Assembly (NCBI RefSeq): GCF_910578445.1
Contig: NZ_CAJTQC010000001.1
Coordinates: 248,929 to 312,928, forward strand
From: an uncultured Duncaniella sp.
GTDB taxonomy: Bacteria; Bacteroidota; Bacteroidia; Bacteroidales; Muribaculaceae
Direction: 5' to 3'
Length of the DNA: 64,000 nucleotides
The position numbers were made by a program, and so were the translations under genes. The first letter of the stretch is position 1. Each line of letters opens with the position of its first letter. Under the pieces are notes generated by a model, which saw only the letters and a program-made list of their open reading frames with translations, ran no database searches and was not told the DNA's origin. Below, piece by piece: positions 26,832-35,913 of this stretch.

Positions 26832-27965
26832 TCAAAATAAATTGATTACTTGTTCAATTATCGGAGCCATATCATAATATTTATACTCTGCGAGTCGTCC
26901 TCCGAAAATGACTTTTGTTTCTTTCTCTGCAAGTTTGTGATATTGTTCGTAAATTGCTTGATTTTTGTCATCATTCACGGGATAGAATGGCTCCATGCCG
27001 TCAGTCCATTCTGTTGAATATTCGCGCGAGATGACAGTTTTGGGATTATCATATATAGCATTACCGAATGTCTCAAAATGTTTGTGCTCGATGATTCGAG
27101 TAAAGGGAATCTCGGCTGATGTATAGTTGATGACTGCATTACCCTGATAGTTCGACTGATTAAGAGTCTCTGTCTCAAATCGTACGGTACGATATTCAAG
27201 TTTGCCAAATCGATAATCGTAAAATTCATCGATTTTTCCAGTAAATACTATTTTTTCAGCAATATTTTCCCACTTGTTACGGTCTCCAAAGAAATCAGTA
27301 TCTGTTCTGACTTCAATTCCATTAAGGAGACCATTGATAAGACGATTATAGCCACCGATTGGAATACCTTGGTATGAATCGTTGAAGTAATTATTATCAA
27401 AAGTCATGCGGACCGGTAGACGACGGATTATGAAAGCTGGTAGCTCGGAGCACGGACGTCCCCATTGCTTTTCGGTATAGCCCTTGATGAGTTGCTCGTA
27501 AATATCGCGTCCGATAAGAGAGAGTGCTTGTTCTTCCAGATTACGAGGTTCGGTTATTCCTGCAGAGCGCATATTCTCAACGGCCTCCTTTCGCTGCTCA
27601 TCCAATTTCTCAATCGCTTCTGCTGGAGTTTTGACATCCCACATTTGATAGAATGTGTTCATGTTGAAAGGCAGATTATAGAGTTTGCCATTCGGAGCGA
27701 TAGCAACCGGACTGTTAGTATAACGATTGAACGGGACAATTGAATTTACAAAATCCCAAACATCCTTGTTGGCTGTGTGGAATATATGCGCCCCGTACTT
27801 ATGAACATTGATGCCCTCGATATCTTCGCAGTAGATATTACCGCCGGTGTGAGCTCTCTTATCAATAACCAAACATTTTTTCCCTTGTTTGTGAGCCAGA
27901 TAAGCAAAGGTTGCTCCGAATAGTCCAGCTCCGACTATCAGATAGTCATAATCTTTATTTTCCAT
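26832..27965 (-). CDS. glf: UDP-galactopyranose mutase
   Basis: FAD enzyme converting UDP-galactopyranose to UDP-galactofuranose, the donor for Galf residues. The ATG at 27965 gives MENKDYDYLIVGAGLFGATF with the FAD-binding GxGxxG; the upstream TTG at 27986 lies inside wzx. Family motifs include GGNIYCEDIEG, HKYGAHIFHT and the C-terminal GGRLAEYKYYDM. It overlaps the wzx end by 11 bases. Its presence predicts galactofuranose in the polymer along with rhamnose. Confidence 0.95.
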   Translation of the reverse strand: MENKDYDYLIVGAGLFGATFAYLAHKQGKKCLVIDKRAHTGGNIYCEDIEGINVHKYGAHIFHTANKDVWDFVNSIVPFNRYTNSPVAIAPNGKLYNLPFNMNTFYQMWDVKTPAEAIEKLDEQRKEAVENMRSAGITEPRNLEEQALSLIGRDIYEQLIKGYTEKQWGRPCSELPAFIIRRLPVRMTFDNNYFNDSYQGIPIGGYNRLINGLLNGIEVRTDTDFFGDRNKWENIAEKIVFTGKIDEFYDYRFGKLEYRTVRFETETLNQSNYQGNAVINYTSAEIPFTRIIEHKHFETFGNAIYDNPKTVISREYSTEWTDGMEPFYPVNDDKNQAIYEQYHKLAEKETKVIFGGRLAEYKYYDMAPIIEQVINLF

Positions 27966-29406
27966 ATCCAATTTTATTTTTTGCAATAGTCAACAATTCT
28001 ATGCTAATTTGCTCTTTCATAGCCAAGAGTGTGATGAAATATGTAATTATGCCTACACCTATTCCTATTAGGATTTTAATTATGTCAGAATGGAGAGGGT
28101 ATGTGAGCGTAAATACCGCAATTCCCATAATAAGGGTGGCAATTATGTATTTTAGATTGAATAATGCCGATAGTCTGAAAGGATAATATTTACGACCAAA
28201 TATTATCTGAAGAAGTAATACCGAGAATTCAGCAATCAAAGTTGAAATGGCAGCTCCAGTTGCTCCATATTGCGGAATTAGCAAGAAATTTAGAATTAGA
28301 TTTAATATAGCTGCTCCGGTAACACTGATTATCACCAAGTTGACTTTGTCCATCGGGTATAGTACCTGTATGCCCATTACATTGGTGAGACTAATGAAAA
28401 TTATGACCGGGGCATTGAGATATAACACCGGTATTGAAGGATGGTATTCATTGCCACAGAAAATGATTGTGATAGGAGCAGCTAAAAGCATTAGACCGAC
28501 GGTCATTGGGAGAGATAGAGCAAGTGTGACATTCAATGATTTATTTATTACCGATCTAAAGCCATCATGATCACCAGTTTTCAGTAAGTGAGAGCATCTT
28601 GGTAATAGGACTGTTCCGAGAGAGGTTATCAATGTTAGTCCTATATGAGAGATCTTTGTCCCAGCGGTGAAATATCCGACTGCATCATCTCCTGCCATAA
28701 AACCTAACATTATGGAGTTCAACTGTATGTATAGACTGATTATGAGATTCAGGATGAATACGTGAAGTGAGGGCTTGAGATGTCTTGTGATGTTAAGTTC
28801 CCGAAAATAGATTAGTCCGATATCAATATGCTTTCGCAGATGGACAAAATTTATCAGGTTATTTCCCACCGTAGAACCAACTATGATTAGGCCGTAGATT
28901 AATAAATCTGATTCATTATGGACAAAAATAAATAATGCGGCTGCAGCCAGCGTACGAATTATAATAGCCCGGATGGTTATAAACTTGAAATCTTCGATTC
29001 CCTGATAGAACCAGTTTACACCAATCGTGTTAAATAAAATTGTGAGACTTAAAATATAGAATAAAGCTGATTGCTGATGAATTTGAGGCACGAACTCTCC
29101 TAATATCCATACGCCTATATAGCCTAATAGACATAATCCGGTACTTAATAATATAATTTCAGCTGAAATTTTGTCACGGGTTGGTTTATCATCTCTATAT
29201 TTGGCGATCTCTTTAACCGCATACATCGGAATACCAAGACTCGTAAGCAATACGATATATGAAATTATAGAATTGAGAAAATTGACTGAACCAATTCCAT
29301 CTGGCATCAAGACTCTCGCAGCATAAGGGAAAGTTACCACTGGGAAAAGTATCCCCGTAATAGTGTTGATTCCATTAAGAAGTATATTACCTTTTACTGA
29401 GGCCAT
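27955..29406 (-). CDS. wzx: Lipid-linked repeat-unit flippase (Wzx, MOP superfamily)
   Basis: About 483 residues with 12 to 14 predicted membrane helices. The ATG at 29406 (MASVKGNILLNGINTITG) is preferred because it follows the ugd stop by 16 bases, while the upstream start would lie within ugd. The N-terminal NGINTITGILFPVVTFPYAARVL pattern is typical of polysaccharide flippases, which turn undecaprenyl-linked repeat units across the inner membrane. With the wzy-like gene it marks a Wzx/Wzy-dependent system rather than an ABC-exporter one. Confidence 0.9.
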   Translation of the reverse strand: MASVKGNILLNGINTITGILFPVVTFPYAARVLMPDGIGSVNFLNSIISYIVLLTSLGIPMYAVKEIAKYRDDKPTRDKISAEIILLSTGLCLLGYIGVWILGEFVPQIHQQSALFYILSLTILFNTIGVNWFYQGIEDFKFITIRAIIIRTLAAAALFIFVHNESDLLIYGLIIVGSTVGNNLINFVHLRKHIDIGLIYFRELNITRHLKPSLHVFILNLIISLYIQLNSIMLGFMAGDDAVGYFTAGTKISHIGLTLITSLGTVLLPRCSHLLKTGDHDGFRSVINKSLNVTLALSLPMTVGLMLLAAPITIIFCGNEYHPSIPVLYLNAPVIIFISLTNVMGIQVLYPMDKVNLVIISVTGAAILNLILNFLLIPQYGATGAAISTLIAEFSVLLLQIIFGRKYYPFRLSALFNLKYIIATLIMGIAVFTLTYPLHSDIIKILIGIGVGIITYFITLLAMKEQISIELLTIAKNKIGYGK

Positions 29407-29422
29407 TGTTTTTAGTTGGTAA

Positions 29423-30826
29423 TTAATCTCTTGAAAACAAATCACGTGTATAGACTCTCTCCTCGACGTCGGTGAGGTCGGGGGAGGTGCGGTTGGCGAG
29501 GATGGCGTGGGAGAGGCGTTTGAATTCGGTGAGGTCGTTGACTACACGCGAGCCGAAGAAGGTTGAGCCGTCTTCAAGCGTCGGTTCGTAGATGATGACA
29601 GTCGCGCCTTTGGCCTTGATGCGCTTCATCACGCCTTGGATCGACGATTGGCGGAAGTTGTCGGAATTCGATTTCATCGTCAGTCGGTAGACCCCGATCA
29701 CGCAATTTCCTTCGGAATTGCGTGAAGTATCAAGGTTTAAGGATGAAGTATTAAGTTCTTTTCCTTCAAATCCACTTGGGGGATTAAGCTGTGAGTCTTT
29801 AGATGCCGGACGGAAGGTGTTATTGTTATAATAGTCATACCATCCGGCCATTTTAAGCACTTGGTCGGCTATGAAGTCCTTACGGGTGCGGTTTGACTCA
29901 ACAATGGCCGTCATCATGTTCTGAGGCACATCCGCATAGTTGGCAAGGAGCTGCTTGGTGTCCTTTGGCAGACAGTAGCCACCGTAGCCGAAAGAGGGGT
30001 TATTGTAGTGAGTGCCGATGCGCGGATCGAGGCCGATACCCTCGATGATAGCCTGTGAGTCGAGACCCTTGACCTCGGCGTAGGTGTCGAGCTCGTTGAA
30101 ATAGCTGACGCGGAGGGCGAGGTAGGTGTTGGCAAAAAGCTTCACGGCCTCCGCCTCCTTCATGCCCATGAAAAGCGTCGGGATTTCCTGCTTGATTGCG
30201 CCCTGCTGGAGAAGCGATGCGAATGTGCGGGCTGCGCGGTCGAGCTTTTCAAGGTCGGCAATAGACTCAATGGCTTCGTTTTCAGACTTATATTCGTCGT
30301 TGTCGATTATCTTGGGTATGCCGACTATTATGCGCGACGGATATAGATTGTCATACAAGGCTTTACTTTCCCTTAGAAATTCAGGGGAAAAGAGTAGATT
30401 GAGCCGTTTGATTCCTTTCCGATAATATTTTAGATATAGTGAGCGACAATATCCTACAGGAATTGTCGATTTTATGACTATTACCGCATCAGGTGCTAAT
30501 GATAGCGCTGTGTCGATGACTTCCTCGACACTGGTTGTGTCAAAGTAGTTTTTGACTGGGTCATAGTTGGTTGGGGTTGCAATCACGATGAAATCAGCGT
30601 TGCAATAGGCTATGCCGGTATCATCAGTCGCGGTTAGGTCAAGATTTTTTTCAGAAAGAAACTGTTCGATATATTCATCTTTTACAGGCGACTGTCGCTG
30701 ATTGATAAGATTGATTTTTTCGGGAATTATGTCGATGGCCGTAACGTGGTTGTGCTGTGCGAGCAGAGTGGCAATACTCATGCCCACATAGCCAGTCCCG
30801 GCCACGGTGATATTACAATTTCCCAT
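29423..30826 (-). CDS. ugd: UDP-glucose 6-dehydrogenase family protein with an in-frame insertion
   Basis: Oxidises a UDP-sugar to the uronic acid, supplying uronic acid or downstream pentose donors. It has 467 residues. The N-terminal VAGTGYVGMSIATLLA is the NAD-binding loop; SPEFLRESKAL and GYGGYCLPKDTKQL (catalytic Cys) are the family motifs. The C-terminal domain is interrupted: between MAGWYDYYNN and CVIGVYRLTMKSN are about 40 extra residues rich in Ser, Asn and Pro. The DNA of this stretch contains a 9-bp-stem hairpin and short repeats, see the insertion feature. First enzyme gene of the operon, 165 bases after upxY. Confidence 0.92.
   Translation of the reverse strand: MGNCNITVAGTGYVGMSIATLLAQHNHVTAIDIIPEKINLINQRQSPVKDEYIEQFLSEKNLDLTATDDTGIAYCNADFIVIATPTNYDPVKNYFDTTSVEEVIDTALSLAPDAVIVIKSTIPVGYCRSLYLKYYRKGIKRLNLLFSPEFLRESKALYDNLYPSRIIVGIPKIIDNDEYKSENEAIESIADLEKLDRAARTFASLLQQGAIKQEIPTLFMGMKEAEAVKLFANTYLALRVSYFNELDTYAEVKGLDSQAIIEGIGLDPRIGTHYNNPSFGYGGYCLPKDTKQLLANYADVPQNMMTAIVESNRTRKDFIADQVLKMAGWYDYYNNNTFRPASKDSQLNPPSGFEGKELNTSSLNLDTSRNSEGNCVIGVYRLTMKSNSDNFRQSSIQGVMKRIKAKGATVIIYEPTLEDGSTFFGSRVVNDLTEFKRLSHAILANRTSPDLTDVEERVYTRDLFSRD
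29699..29815. repeat. In-frame palindromic insertion inside ugd
   Basis: Encodes the 40 or so residues that interrupt the ugd C-terminal domain. It contains a 9-bp inverted repeat (29699-29707 with 29716-29724, loop 8) and a repeated ATACTTCA word (about 29723-29730 and 29743-29750, minus strand). It keeps the reading frame. The outer limits are approximate. Confidence 0.5.
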
Positions 30827-30991
30827 TGACGAAATATTTTTTTATTGTCTGTTGGATTAATCCTCCTGCCATCGCCGTGCTTACGGCTGAGGCGTATGAT
30901 AGCCTGACGGGCTGTCGATGCCCATCAATAATAAGCTTTGTGATTGATTTAGAGTATTTGGGAAGATGCCCGATAAAGTCCCTGATGCAGG

Positions 30992-31594
30992 TCAGTCCGG
31001 CAGTAGGGCTATGAATTCAGGGGCGACTTCAACTGCGAGCGCAAGAAAAGTGTCGAGGTTTACTATCAGGCGGCGTTTGCGAGTGCCTCGGGCTTTAAGC
31101 AGAAATCCTTCATAGCCGTCCATCGGACCTCCGATTATCCTGACGCGACGTCCATACATATCAGGGGTGATTTCCGACGGCTGGTAATATTGCGGGCTTT
31201 CCGTCAGCGAAGCCGCGAATATGAAGCGTGCCATTTCGGCCGTGCGCACAGTCATCGGGACGCGGTAGCCGAGGCCTTTGGCATATCGATATTGGAGGGT
31301 GGGGGTATGTTCGACAATTGGGTCAAGCGCACTTGTGGTAGAATGGACGAAAAGCAGGTCGTGGATTGCAGGCACGTGAAGTCGCAATTTTTTTCCGGCC
31401 GGGCTTACGCTCAGCTTTGTGACCATCGGGGTGAATACCTCAAATCCCCGTTCTGACAACATGCGGAACGCCGGGAGTTTGGCGTTTGGACGTGTCAGAT
31501 CGCGCATGGCAAACCATCGCGCTTCTTCAACGGGCATGTCAGGAGCGGGGTCGGAGTGGGATAATGATGTGGCTTGGGAGTGGATGTCGGACAC
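30992..31594 (-). CDS. UpxY-family NusG-like transcription antiterminator
   Basis: A 200-residue NusG N-terminal-domain protein with a short C-terminal KOW-like part (GGPMDGYEGFLLKARGTRKRR). In Bacteroides, UpxY proteins act at the leader of their own capsule operon and let RNA polymerase read through the long gene set. The N-terminal RWFAMRDL, the FTPMVTKLS core and HDLLFVHST fit the NGN fold. The start is GTG at 31594; no ATG gives a comparable N-terminus. It is the first gene of the 15-kb operon, with a 5' leader of about 150 bases. The UpxZ partner, normally next, is absent from the 165-base gap before ugd. Confidence 0.88.
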   Translation of the reverse strand: MSDIHSQATSLSHSDPAPDMPVEEARWFAMRDLTRPNAKLPAFRMLSERGFEVFTPMVTKLSVSPAGKKLRLHVPAIHDLLFVHSTTSALDPIVEHTPTLQYRYAKGLGYRVPMTVRTAEMARFIFAASLTESPQYYQPSEITPDMYGRRVRIIGGPMDGYEGFLLKARGTRKRRLIVNLDTFLALAVEVAPEFIALLPD

Positions 31595-31749
31595 TTTTAG
31601 AAATAGTTTCTATTCCTGCTTGTTGGTGTAGTATATTGAGAAACAAGCAGTTACAATGTCTAACTAAAAAGATTCGATGGAGTCGGCGTTGTCTGTGCTC
31701 CATGATTATGCAACGGTTGGCCTTTTGGGGCGGTGTTGCAATTCTGTCG

Positions 31750-31780
31750 CAAAAGTAATAAAAATGTGCGAAACGCGCAA
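31750..31780 (-). promoter_or_regulatory. Promoter of the upxY polysaccharide operon
   Basis: On the minus strand, TTGC, 19 bases, then TACTTTTG (31757 down to 31750), close to the Bacteroidetes -33/-7 consensus. Transcription would start near 31743 and leave a leader of about 150 bases. Confidence 0.6.
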
Positions 31781-31810
31781 CTTTTTTGTTTAAGCGTGAG
31801 CAAAATAGAT

Positions 31811-31856
31811 ATGAAACACACGGCGGTTCATAAAAATCTCCTGCCGTGTGTTTCAT
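31811..31856 (-). terminator. Hairpin after the amino-acid antiporter gene
   Basis: Perfect 14-bp stem (31811-31824 with 31843-31856) and 18-base loop, 63 bases beyond the permease stop. The following minus-strand bases are only moderately U-rich, so it is a weaker terminator than others here. Confidence 0.5.
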
Positions 31857-31918
31857 GCCACATGCCGTAAATCCATGAAGCCTGTCACTTTCAGGCGACG
31901 GATTTTCCCTCAAAACGG

Positions 31919-33535
31919 TCAGTGTTTTCCTTTGCCGTGGTTTGCGATGGCCTCTGTCTGGCCCTTCTCGGCTTCTTCCTCGTCAGGTTCATAGCCGGGC
32001 GCCCATTTTGACACCTGCCATGGTTCACGCCCCTCAATCTGCCAGTCAAAAGGATCGAAATGTGCGTTTGGATTACGCCATGATGGTTTTCGACAAGCAT
32101 AGACAATCAGGGGCAACGCGATGAAGACCGCGCTCCCGATGAGCAATATGCCCACATAGACAATCGGATTTCCTGTTGAAATCTGTGATGGCGGCAGGAA
32201 GCTCAGCAACAGTGCTGCAAGCGCTCCGAATATGCCCACTCCGCAGACAATCCATTCTCCGGCTTTCCCTCCCGGCACTCTGAAGCCGCGTTTCTTGCCG
32301 GGCTCTGTCCGGCGCAGTCGAATGAACGCACCATATATTATAAGCACCATGACCAGATAGATGATGGTGGCGAGCTGCGACATTATCTGGTAGGCCGATT
32401 CGACGGTAGGGAGTATGATGATGACAAGGCTGAGTAGCGATACGACTGCCCCGGATATGTAAAGAATGTTTTGGTTTACACCGTTTTTGTTGACAGTCTG
32501 TAGCCCTCTCGGAAGATAGCCGGACTGCGCTACGGCCATTACTCCGACGGAAGGGCCGTTGACAAGTGCGCTGACCTGTCCGAGTACGCCAAACATTATC
32601 AATGCGGCCATGATATTCCCGAGCCACGACAGGCCAAAGCTCTCCCATAGTTTATTGTAGGCGACGAGAAGTGCCTGAAGCAAGTCTATGTTTTGTGCCG
32701 GTATCACGATTCCAATCACGAGTGTGCCGAGAGCATAGCCGATGACTATTACCGCGATGGCGAGGAATATGGCTCTTGGAAAGTCGCGCGCCGGATTTTT
32801 CATGTCGTTGATGTGGACAGCCTGTATTTCCATGCCTCCGTAGAACAGGAATATTGATGCTGCAAGCACTATTGTGCTCAGATTGCTGAAGTCAGGGAAA
32901 AATGAAGTGTCGGACAGCTCGATGGTCTTTCCGCTGGCGAAATATATGATGCCGAGTACGATGAGGATTACCGTCGGGATTATCGTGCCGTAAAGTCCGC
33001 CGTAGGTACTCAGCCGGTTTGCCGAACGCGTTCCGCGGAATGTGTTGAAGGTCGCACCCCAGTAGAGTAGGAATGCTATTACGAGTGTGTAGATTTTGTT
33101 TGATGCAAGCTGCTGGTCAAAGCTCTCCGGCCAGAATATATAGGCGAGCGAAGCCGCTCCGAACATCAGTACGGTCGGAAACCATATTATGATTGTCATC
33201 CATTCGAGAAACATAGCTGTCCATCCCCATCGTGGTCCGAATGCTTCCGATACCCAGCGGTAGAGACCTCCCGACTTTGTGTATGTCGAGGCGAGCTCAG
33301 CGCAGACGAGCGAGAACGGCAGCAGGAACACGACGGCGGCGAAAATATAGTAGAAGATTGACTGCACACCGAATTTCGCCTCCGACGGCAGTCCGCGCAG
33401 GCTGAGAATCGATGTGATTATGAGTATCGCCATTGCCCACATTGTAATCGAGCCTTTGGCCGTCGATTTTATCGCGGCTCTCTTTGGCTGCATGGCTTTT
33501 CCTGAAGAGGTGTTTGTTGAGTTGTCTATCTTCAT
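31919..33535 (-). CDS. APC-family amino acid antiporter, GadC-like
   Basis: A 538-residue integral membrane protein with about 12 hydrophobic helices. It resembles glutamate:GABA antiporters in the N-terminal ILSLRGLPSEAKFG and GGLYRWVSEAFGPRWGW segments, and has a long charged C-terminal tail (WQVSKWAPGYEPDEEEAEKG) like the GadC plug. Such transporters exchange an amino acid for its decarboxylation product in acid resistance. No decarboxylase gene is adjacent, so the substrate pair is uncertain. Confidence 0.8.
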   Translation of the reverse strand: MKIDNSTNTSSGKAMQPKRAAIKSTAKGSITMWAMAILIITSILSLRGLPSEAKFGVQSIFYYIFAAVVFLLPFSLVCAELASTYTKSGGLYRWVSEAFGPRWGWTAMFLEWMTIIIWFPTVLMFGAASLAYIFWPESFDQQLASNKIYTLVIAFLLYWGATFNTFRGTRSANRLSTYGGLYGTIIPTVILIVLGIIYFASGKTIELSDTSFFPDFSNLSTIVLAASIFLFYGGMEIQAVHINDMKNPARDFPRAIFLAIAVIVIGYALGTLVIGIVIPAQNIDLLQALLVAYNKLWESFGLSWLGNIMAALIMFGVLGQVSALVNGPSVGVMAVAQSGYLPRGLQTVNKNGVNQNILYISGAVVSLLSLVIIILPTVESAYQIMSQLATIIYLVMVLIIYGAFIRLRRTEPGKKRGFRVPGGKAGEWIVCGVGIFGALAALLLSFLPPSQISTGNPIVYVGILLIGSAVFIALPLIVYACRKPSWRNPNAHFDPFDWQIEGREPWQVSKWAPGYEPDEEEAEKGQTEAIANHGKGKH

Positions 33536-33638
33536 GAGTAGATTAGATAAGTGTGAGTTATGAAAAGTTTGTTACCGTATTAACGGTTTGAGCGACATTA
33601 AGGTTTTGGGCGTATATGTTGTGTCGTCATATAAAAAG

Positions 33639-33684
33639 AGCCGGACCGGACAATCCATCAAAAAATGGATTGTCCGGCCCGGCT
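33639..33684 (-). terminator. Intrinsic terminator after the DUF4861 gene
   Basis: A 20-bp stem with one mismatch (33639-33658 with 33665-33684), 6-base loop, and A-rich bases at 33633-33637 that read as a U-tract on the minus strand. Confidence 0.85.
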
Positions 33685-33710
33685 ATACCGTGGCGGTGAT
33701 GTGTCTGGCC

Positions 33711-34874
33711 TTATTTAATTTTTACCGTAACAGGGTTGTTTTTCAGATTTTCCCATGATTTCAGGGATTTAAACCATGCGTCGGCCGAATGAGGAGAAGC
33801 GGAGTCGCGCATCGCACCTGAAGTGAAGCTGTAGCGGATCACTCCGTTCTTGTCGGGTCGTAGCAGCATGAGGTAGTTGATGTCATCTTCCTTGACTGAC
33901 TTCAGGTTGGTGGCCGGAACCCATATACCAAGGCCGATAGTGTCGGTGATGTCAGCCATGTTTTTGTCGGGGGTGTTAGTGCCCCAGCTTCCGGCAAGGC
34001 CGGTCTCGGTTATGAATCCCTGATTATCGACTGCAAGCTTCTGCACACCGGTGCAGAATGTCGATTTTGAGTCAGCTCCTGTGAGTTTTATTTCTACGTC
34101 ATAGTCACGGTGGCGGTCATAGATGGTGTAGCGCTGCCGCATTTCGACAGGCTTTCCATTGTATATCCATCCGCGGTCCGACACTTCGATTATCGACCTT
34201 ACAGGCCCTGTAGTGACGATGCGCTGTGAGCGTGTCGTCACAGTGTCTATCGTGACGGGAGCTTCGTTCTGATATCCTCTGAACGAACCGAGTGCTACAG
34301 ATGTGCCGGCCCAAAGCACGTCGCGTCCGTAGCCTTCTTCGAGCTGCTGGCGTGTCGTGTAGAATCCTGTCTCCTCAAGTTCGAGCCGAGGGGTGTTTTT
34401 GGCATAGAGGTCCACGCTCTGGCGGTTGTCCATGTACACGCGTATGGCGTTGTAAAGTCCCTCGAGGACTGCACCGTGGCCGTAGATGCTGCTATACATC
34501 TGGCGGTTGTCGGCGTCGCCGGGAAAAGCGATGGCCTGTATCTTCGGGTGTTTCTTGTTTTTGTCGTTGAGGCGGATGTAGGCATATGTGCCGGCGGCCG
34601 ACTGATTGTTGGCCGGTTCTGACGAGAGGTCTATTTTATATGTTTCAGTTGCGTTTGGCTTAAGGTCGACGAGAAACACGAGCTCGTCGGCGAGCCCGTC
34701 GTCATTTAGGTCGTCGAGCTGCCATGCGATTTCCGGATGGCCCTTGATGGTTACTGAGTTGATTTCTTTACCGTTCTTTCCGACGGGAACGGTGACAGGC
34801 ACAGCTGTGCGTTCCTGTCCGATGGGATTGCTCACTGTGACCGTGAGCGAAAGCAATAGTGAAAGCGCGAGCAT
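33711..34874 (-). CDS. Secreted DUF4861 protein
   Basis: A 387-residue protein with a short hydrophobic N-terminal signal (LALSLLLSLTVTVS). The beta-rich body, with DDLNDDGLADELVF, SSIYGHGAVLEG, NAIRVYMDNRQ and RQRYTIYDRHRDYDVEI, fits DUF4861 proteins of Bacteroidetes, which often accompany polysaccharide degradation genes. The fold may be a carbohydrate-active beta-sandwich, but activity is not established to my knowledge. It stands alone between rpoD and the antiporter, with its own terminator. Confidence 0.72.
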   Translation of the reverse strand: MLALSLLLSLTVTVSNPIGQERTAVPVTVPVGKNGKEINSVTIKGHPEIAWQLDDLNDDGLADELVFLVDLKPNATETYKIDLSSEPANNQSAAGTYAYIRLNDKNKKHPKIQAIAFPGDADNRQMYSSIYGHGAVLEGLYNAIRVYMDNRQSVDLYAKNTPRLELEETGFYTTRQQLEEGYGRDVLWAGTSVALGSFRGYQNEAPVTIDTVTTRSQRIVTTGPVRSIIEVSDRGWIYNGKPVEMRQRYTIYDRHRDYDVEIKLTGADSKSTFCTGVQKLAVDNQGFITETGLAGSWGTNTPDKNMADITDTIGLGIWVPATNLKSVKEDDINYLMLLRPDKNGVIRYSFTSGAMRDSASPHSADAWFKSLKSWENLKNNPVTVKIK

Positions 34875-34937
34875 GGTATTCTGTAAATTAAAATGTAATT
34901 ATTATTAAGGTGAGGATAATTTCAGGTTAAAATTTAA

Positions 34938-34963
34938 GGCCGCGGGGATTTGTCCTCACGGCC
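34938..34963 (-). terminator. Intrinsic terminator after rpoD
   Basis: GGCC-rich hairpin with 11-bp arms (34938-34948 with 34953-34963), including two G-U type pairs, 4-base loop. On the minus strand it is followed by TTAAATTTTAA. Confidence 0.6.
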
Positions 34964-35026
34964 ATTGTTGGGTTCAGGGGGCATTTCAGGCAAAACGCTT
35001 TGATGCTTTTTCGCCGAGCCACAGCC

Positions 35027-35887
35027 TTATTGCCCGAGATAGGCTTTGAGCAGATGGCTTTTTTGTCCTTTCAGCCGGCGGATTGCTTTTTCCTTGATTT
35101 GGCGCACGCGCTCACGCGTAAGGTCGAATTTAGCGCCGATTTCTTCAAGCGTCATTTCCTGACAGCCGATTCCGAAGAACATTTTGAGGATTTCGCGTTC
35201 GCGGTCGTGGAGCTGTTTGAGTGCGCGTTCCACTTCTTTCGACAGCGATTCCTGTGTGAGCGTCGAGTCGGCCATTGGAGAGTCGTCGTTGGTCAGCACG
35301 TCAAGAAGGCTGTTGTCCTCGCCTTCCACGAATGGTGCGTCCACCGAGATGTGTCTGCCTGAGACCTTAAGGGTGTCGGCGATTTTGTCGACCGGCACAT
35401 CAAGTTTCTCTGCGAGTTCCTCGGGCGACGGACGGCGTTCGTTTTCCTGTTCGAACTTGGAGAGAGCTTTGCTGATTTTGTTGAGAGAGCCGACCTGATT
35501 GAGCGGAAGTCTGACGATTCGGCTCTGTTCGGCGAGTGCCTGGAGGATTGACTGGCGAATCCACCATACGGCGTAGGAGATAAACTTGAAACCACGGGTC
35601 TCGTCAAACTTTTGTGCCGCTTTAATCAAGCCGAGATTGCCTTCGTTGATGAGGTCAGGGAGACTTAGTCCCTGGTTCTGATACTGCTTTGCTACTGACA
35701 CAACGAAGCGGAGGTTGGCACGCACGAGCTTGTCGAGTGCTCTTTGATCTCCCTGGTGAATACGCTGGGCGAGCTCTACCTCTTCTTCGACGGAGATAAG
35801 CTCTTCTCGTCCGATTTCCTGAAGGAACTTGTCGAGCGAGGCGCTTTCACGGTTGGTGATTGATTTAGTGATTTTTAATTGTCTCAT
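35027..35887 (-). CDS. rpoD: Primary sigma-70 factor
   Basis: Principal sigma factor of 286 residues, the short Bacteroidetes form without a long region 1.1. In order: region 1.2 (SLDKFLQEIGREELIS), region 2 with NLRFVVSVAKQYQNQG, DLINEGNLGLIKAA and FISYAVWWIRQSILQAL, region 3, and region 4 with LEEIGAKFDLTRERVRQIKEKAIRRL. This factor recognises the TAnnTTTG -7 boxes seen throughout the window, including one before this gene. Monocistronic, with a promoter upstream and a hairpin downstream. Confidence 0.97.
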   Translation of the reverse strand: MRQLKITKSITNRESASLDKFLQEIGREELISVEEEVELAQRIHQGDQRALDKLVRANLRFVVSVAKQYQNQGLSLPDLINEGNLGLIKAAQKFDETRGFKFISYAVWWIRQSILQALAEQSRIVRLPLNQVGSLNKISKALSKFEQENERRPSPEELAEKLDVPVDKIADTLKVSGRHISVDAPFVEGEDNSLLDVLTNDDSPMADSTLTQESLSKEVERALKQLHDREREILKMFFGIGCQEMTLEEIGAKFDLTRERVRQIKEKAIRRLKGQKSHLLKAYLGQ

Positions 35888-35913
35888 GTTCTACTGATAG
35901 CAGATAATTCGTG

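Larger units (their letters stand above)
31595..31918. other. Leader and promoter region of the polysaccharide operon
   Basis: A 324-base gene-free stretch. It holds a 14-bp-stem hairpin (31811-31856) behind the upstream permease gene, a minus-strand promoter near 31750-31780, and the presumed untranslated leader of upxY with a small ATGGAG/CTCCAT inverted repeat at 31677-31703. No inverted repeats flanking the promoter were seen, so it does not look like an invertible promoter. Confidence 0.6.

Noticed and set aside
30813..31016. 67-codon open stretch between upxY and ugd on the minus strand as a gene
   Set aside because: It has no ATG, GTG or TTG near its beginning, overlaps both neighbours, and matches no family I know. 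An open run of this length can occur by chance, so it is only mentioned under the UpxY finding.
31595..31918. Invertible promoter as in Bacteroides capsule loci
   Set aside because: No inverted repeats were found flanking the promoter, and no invertase gene is nearby.
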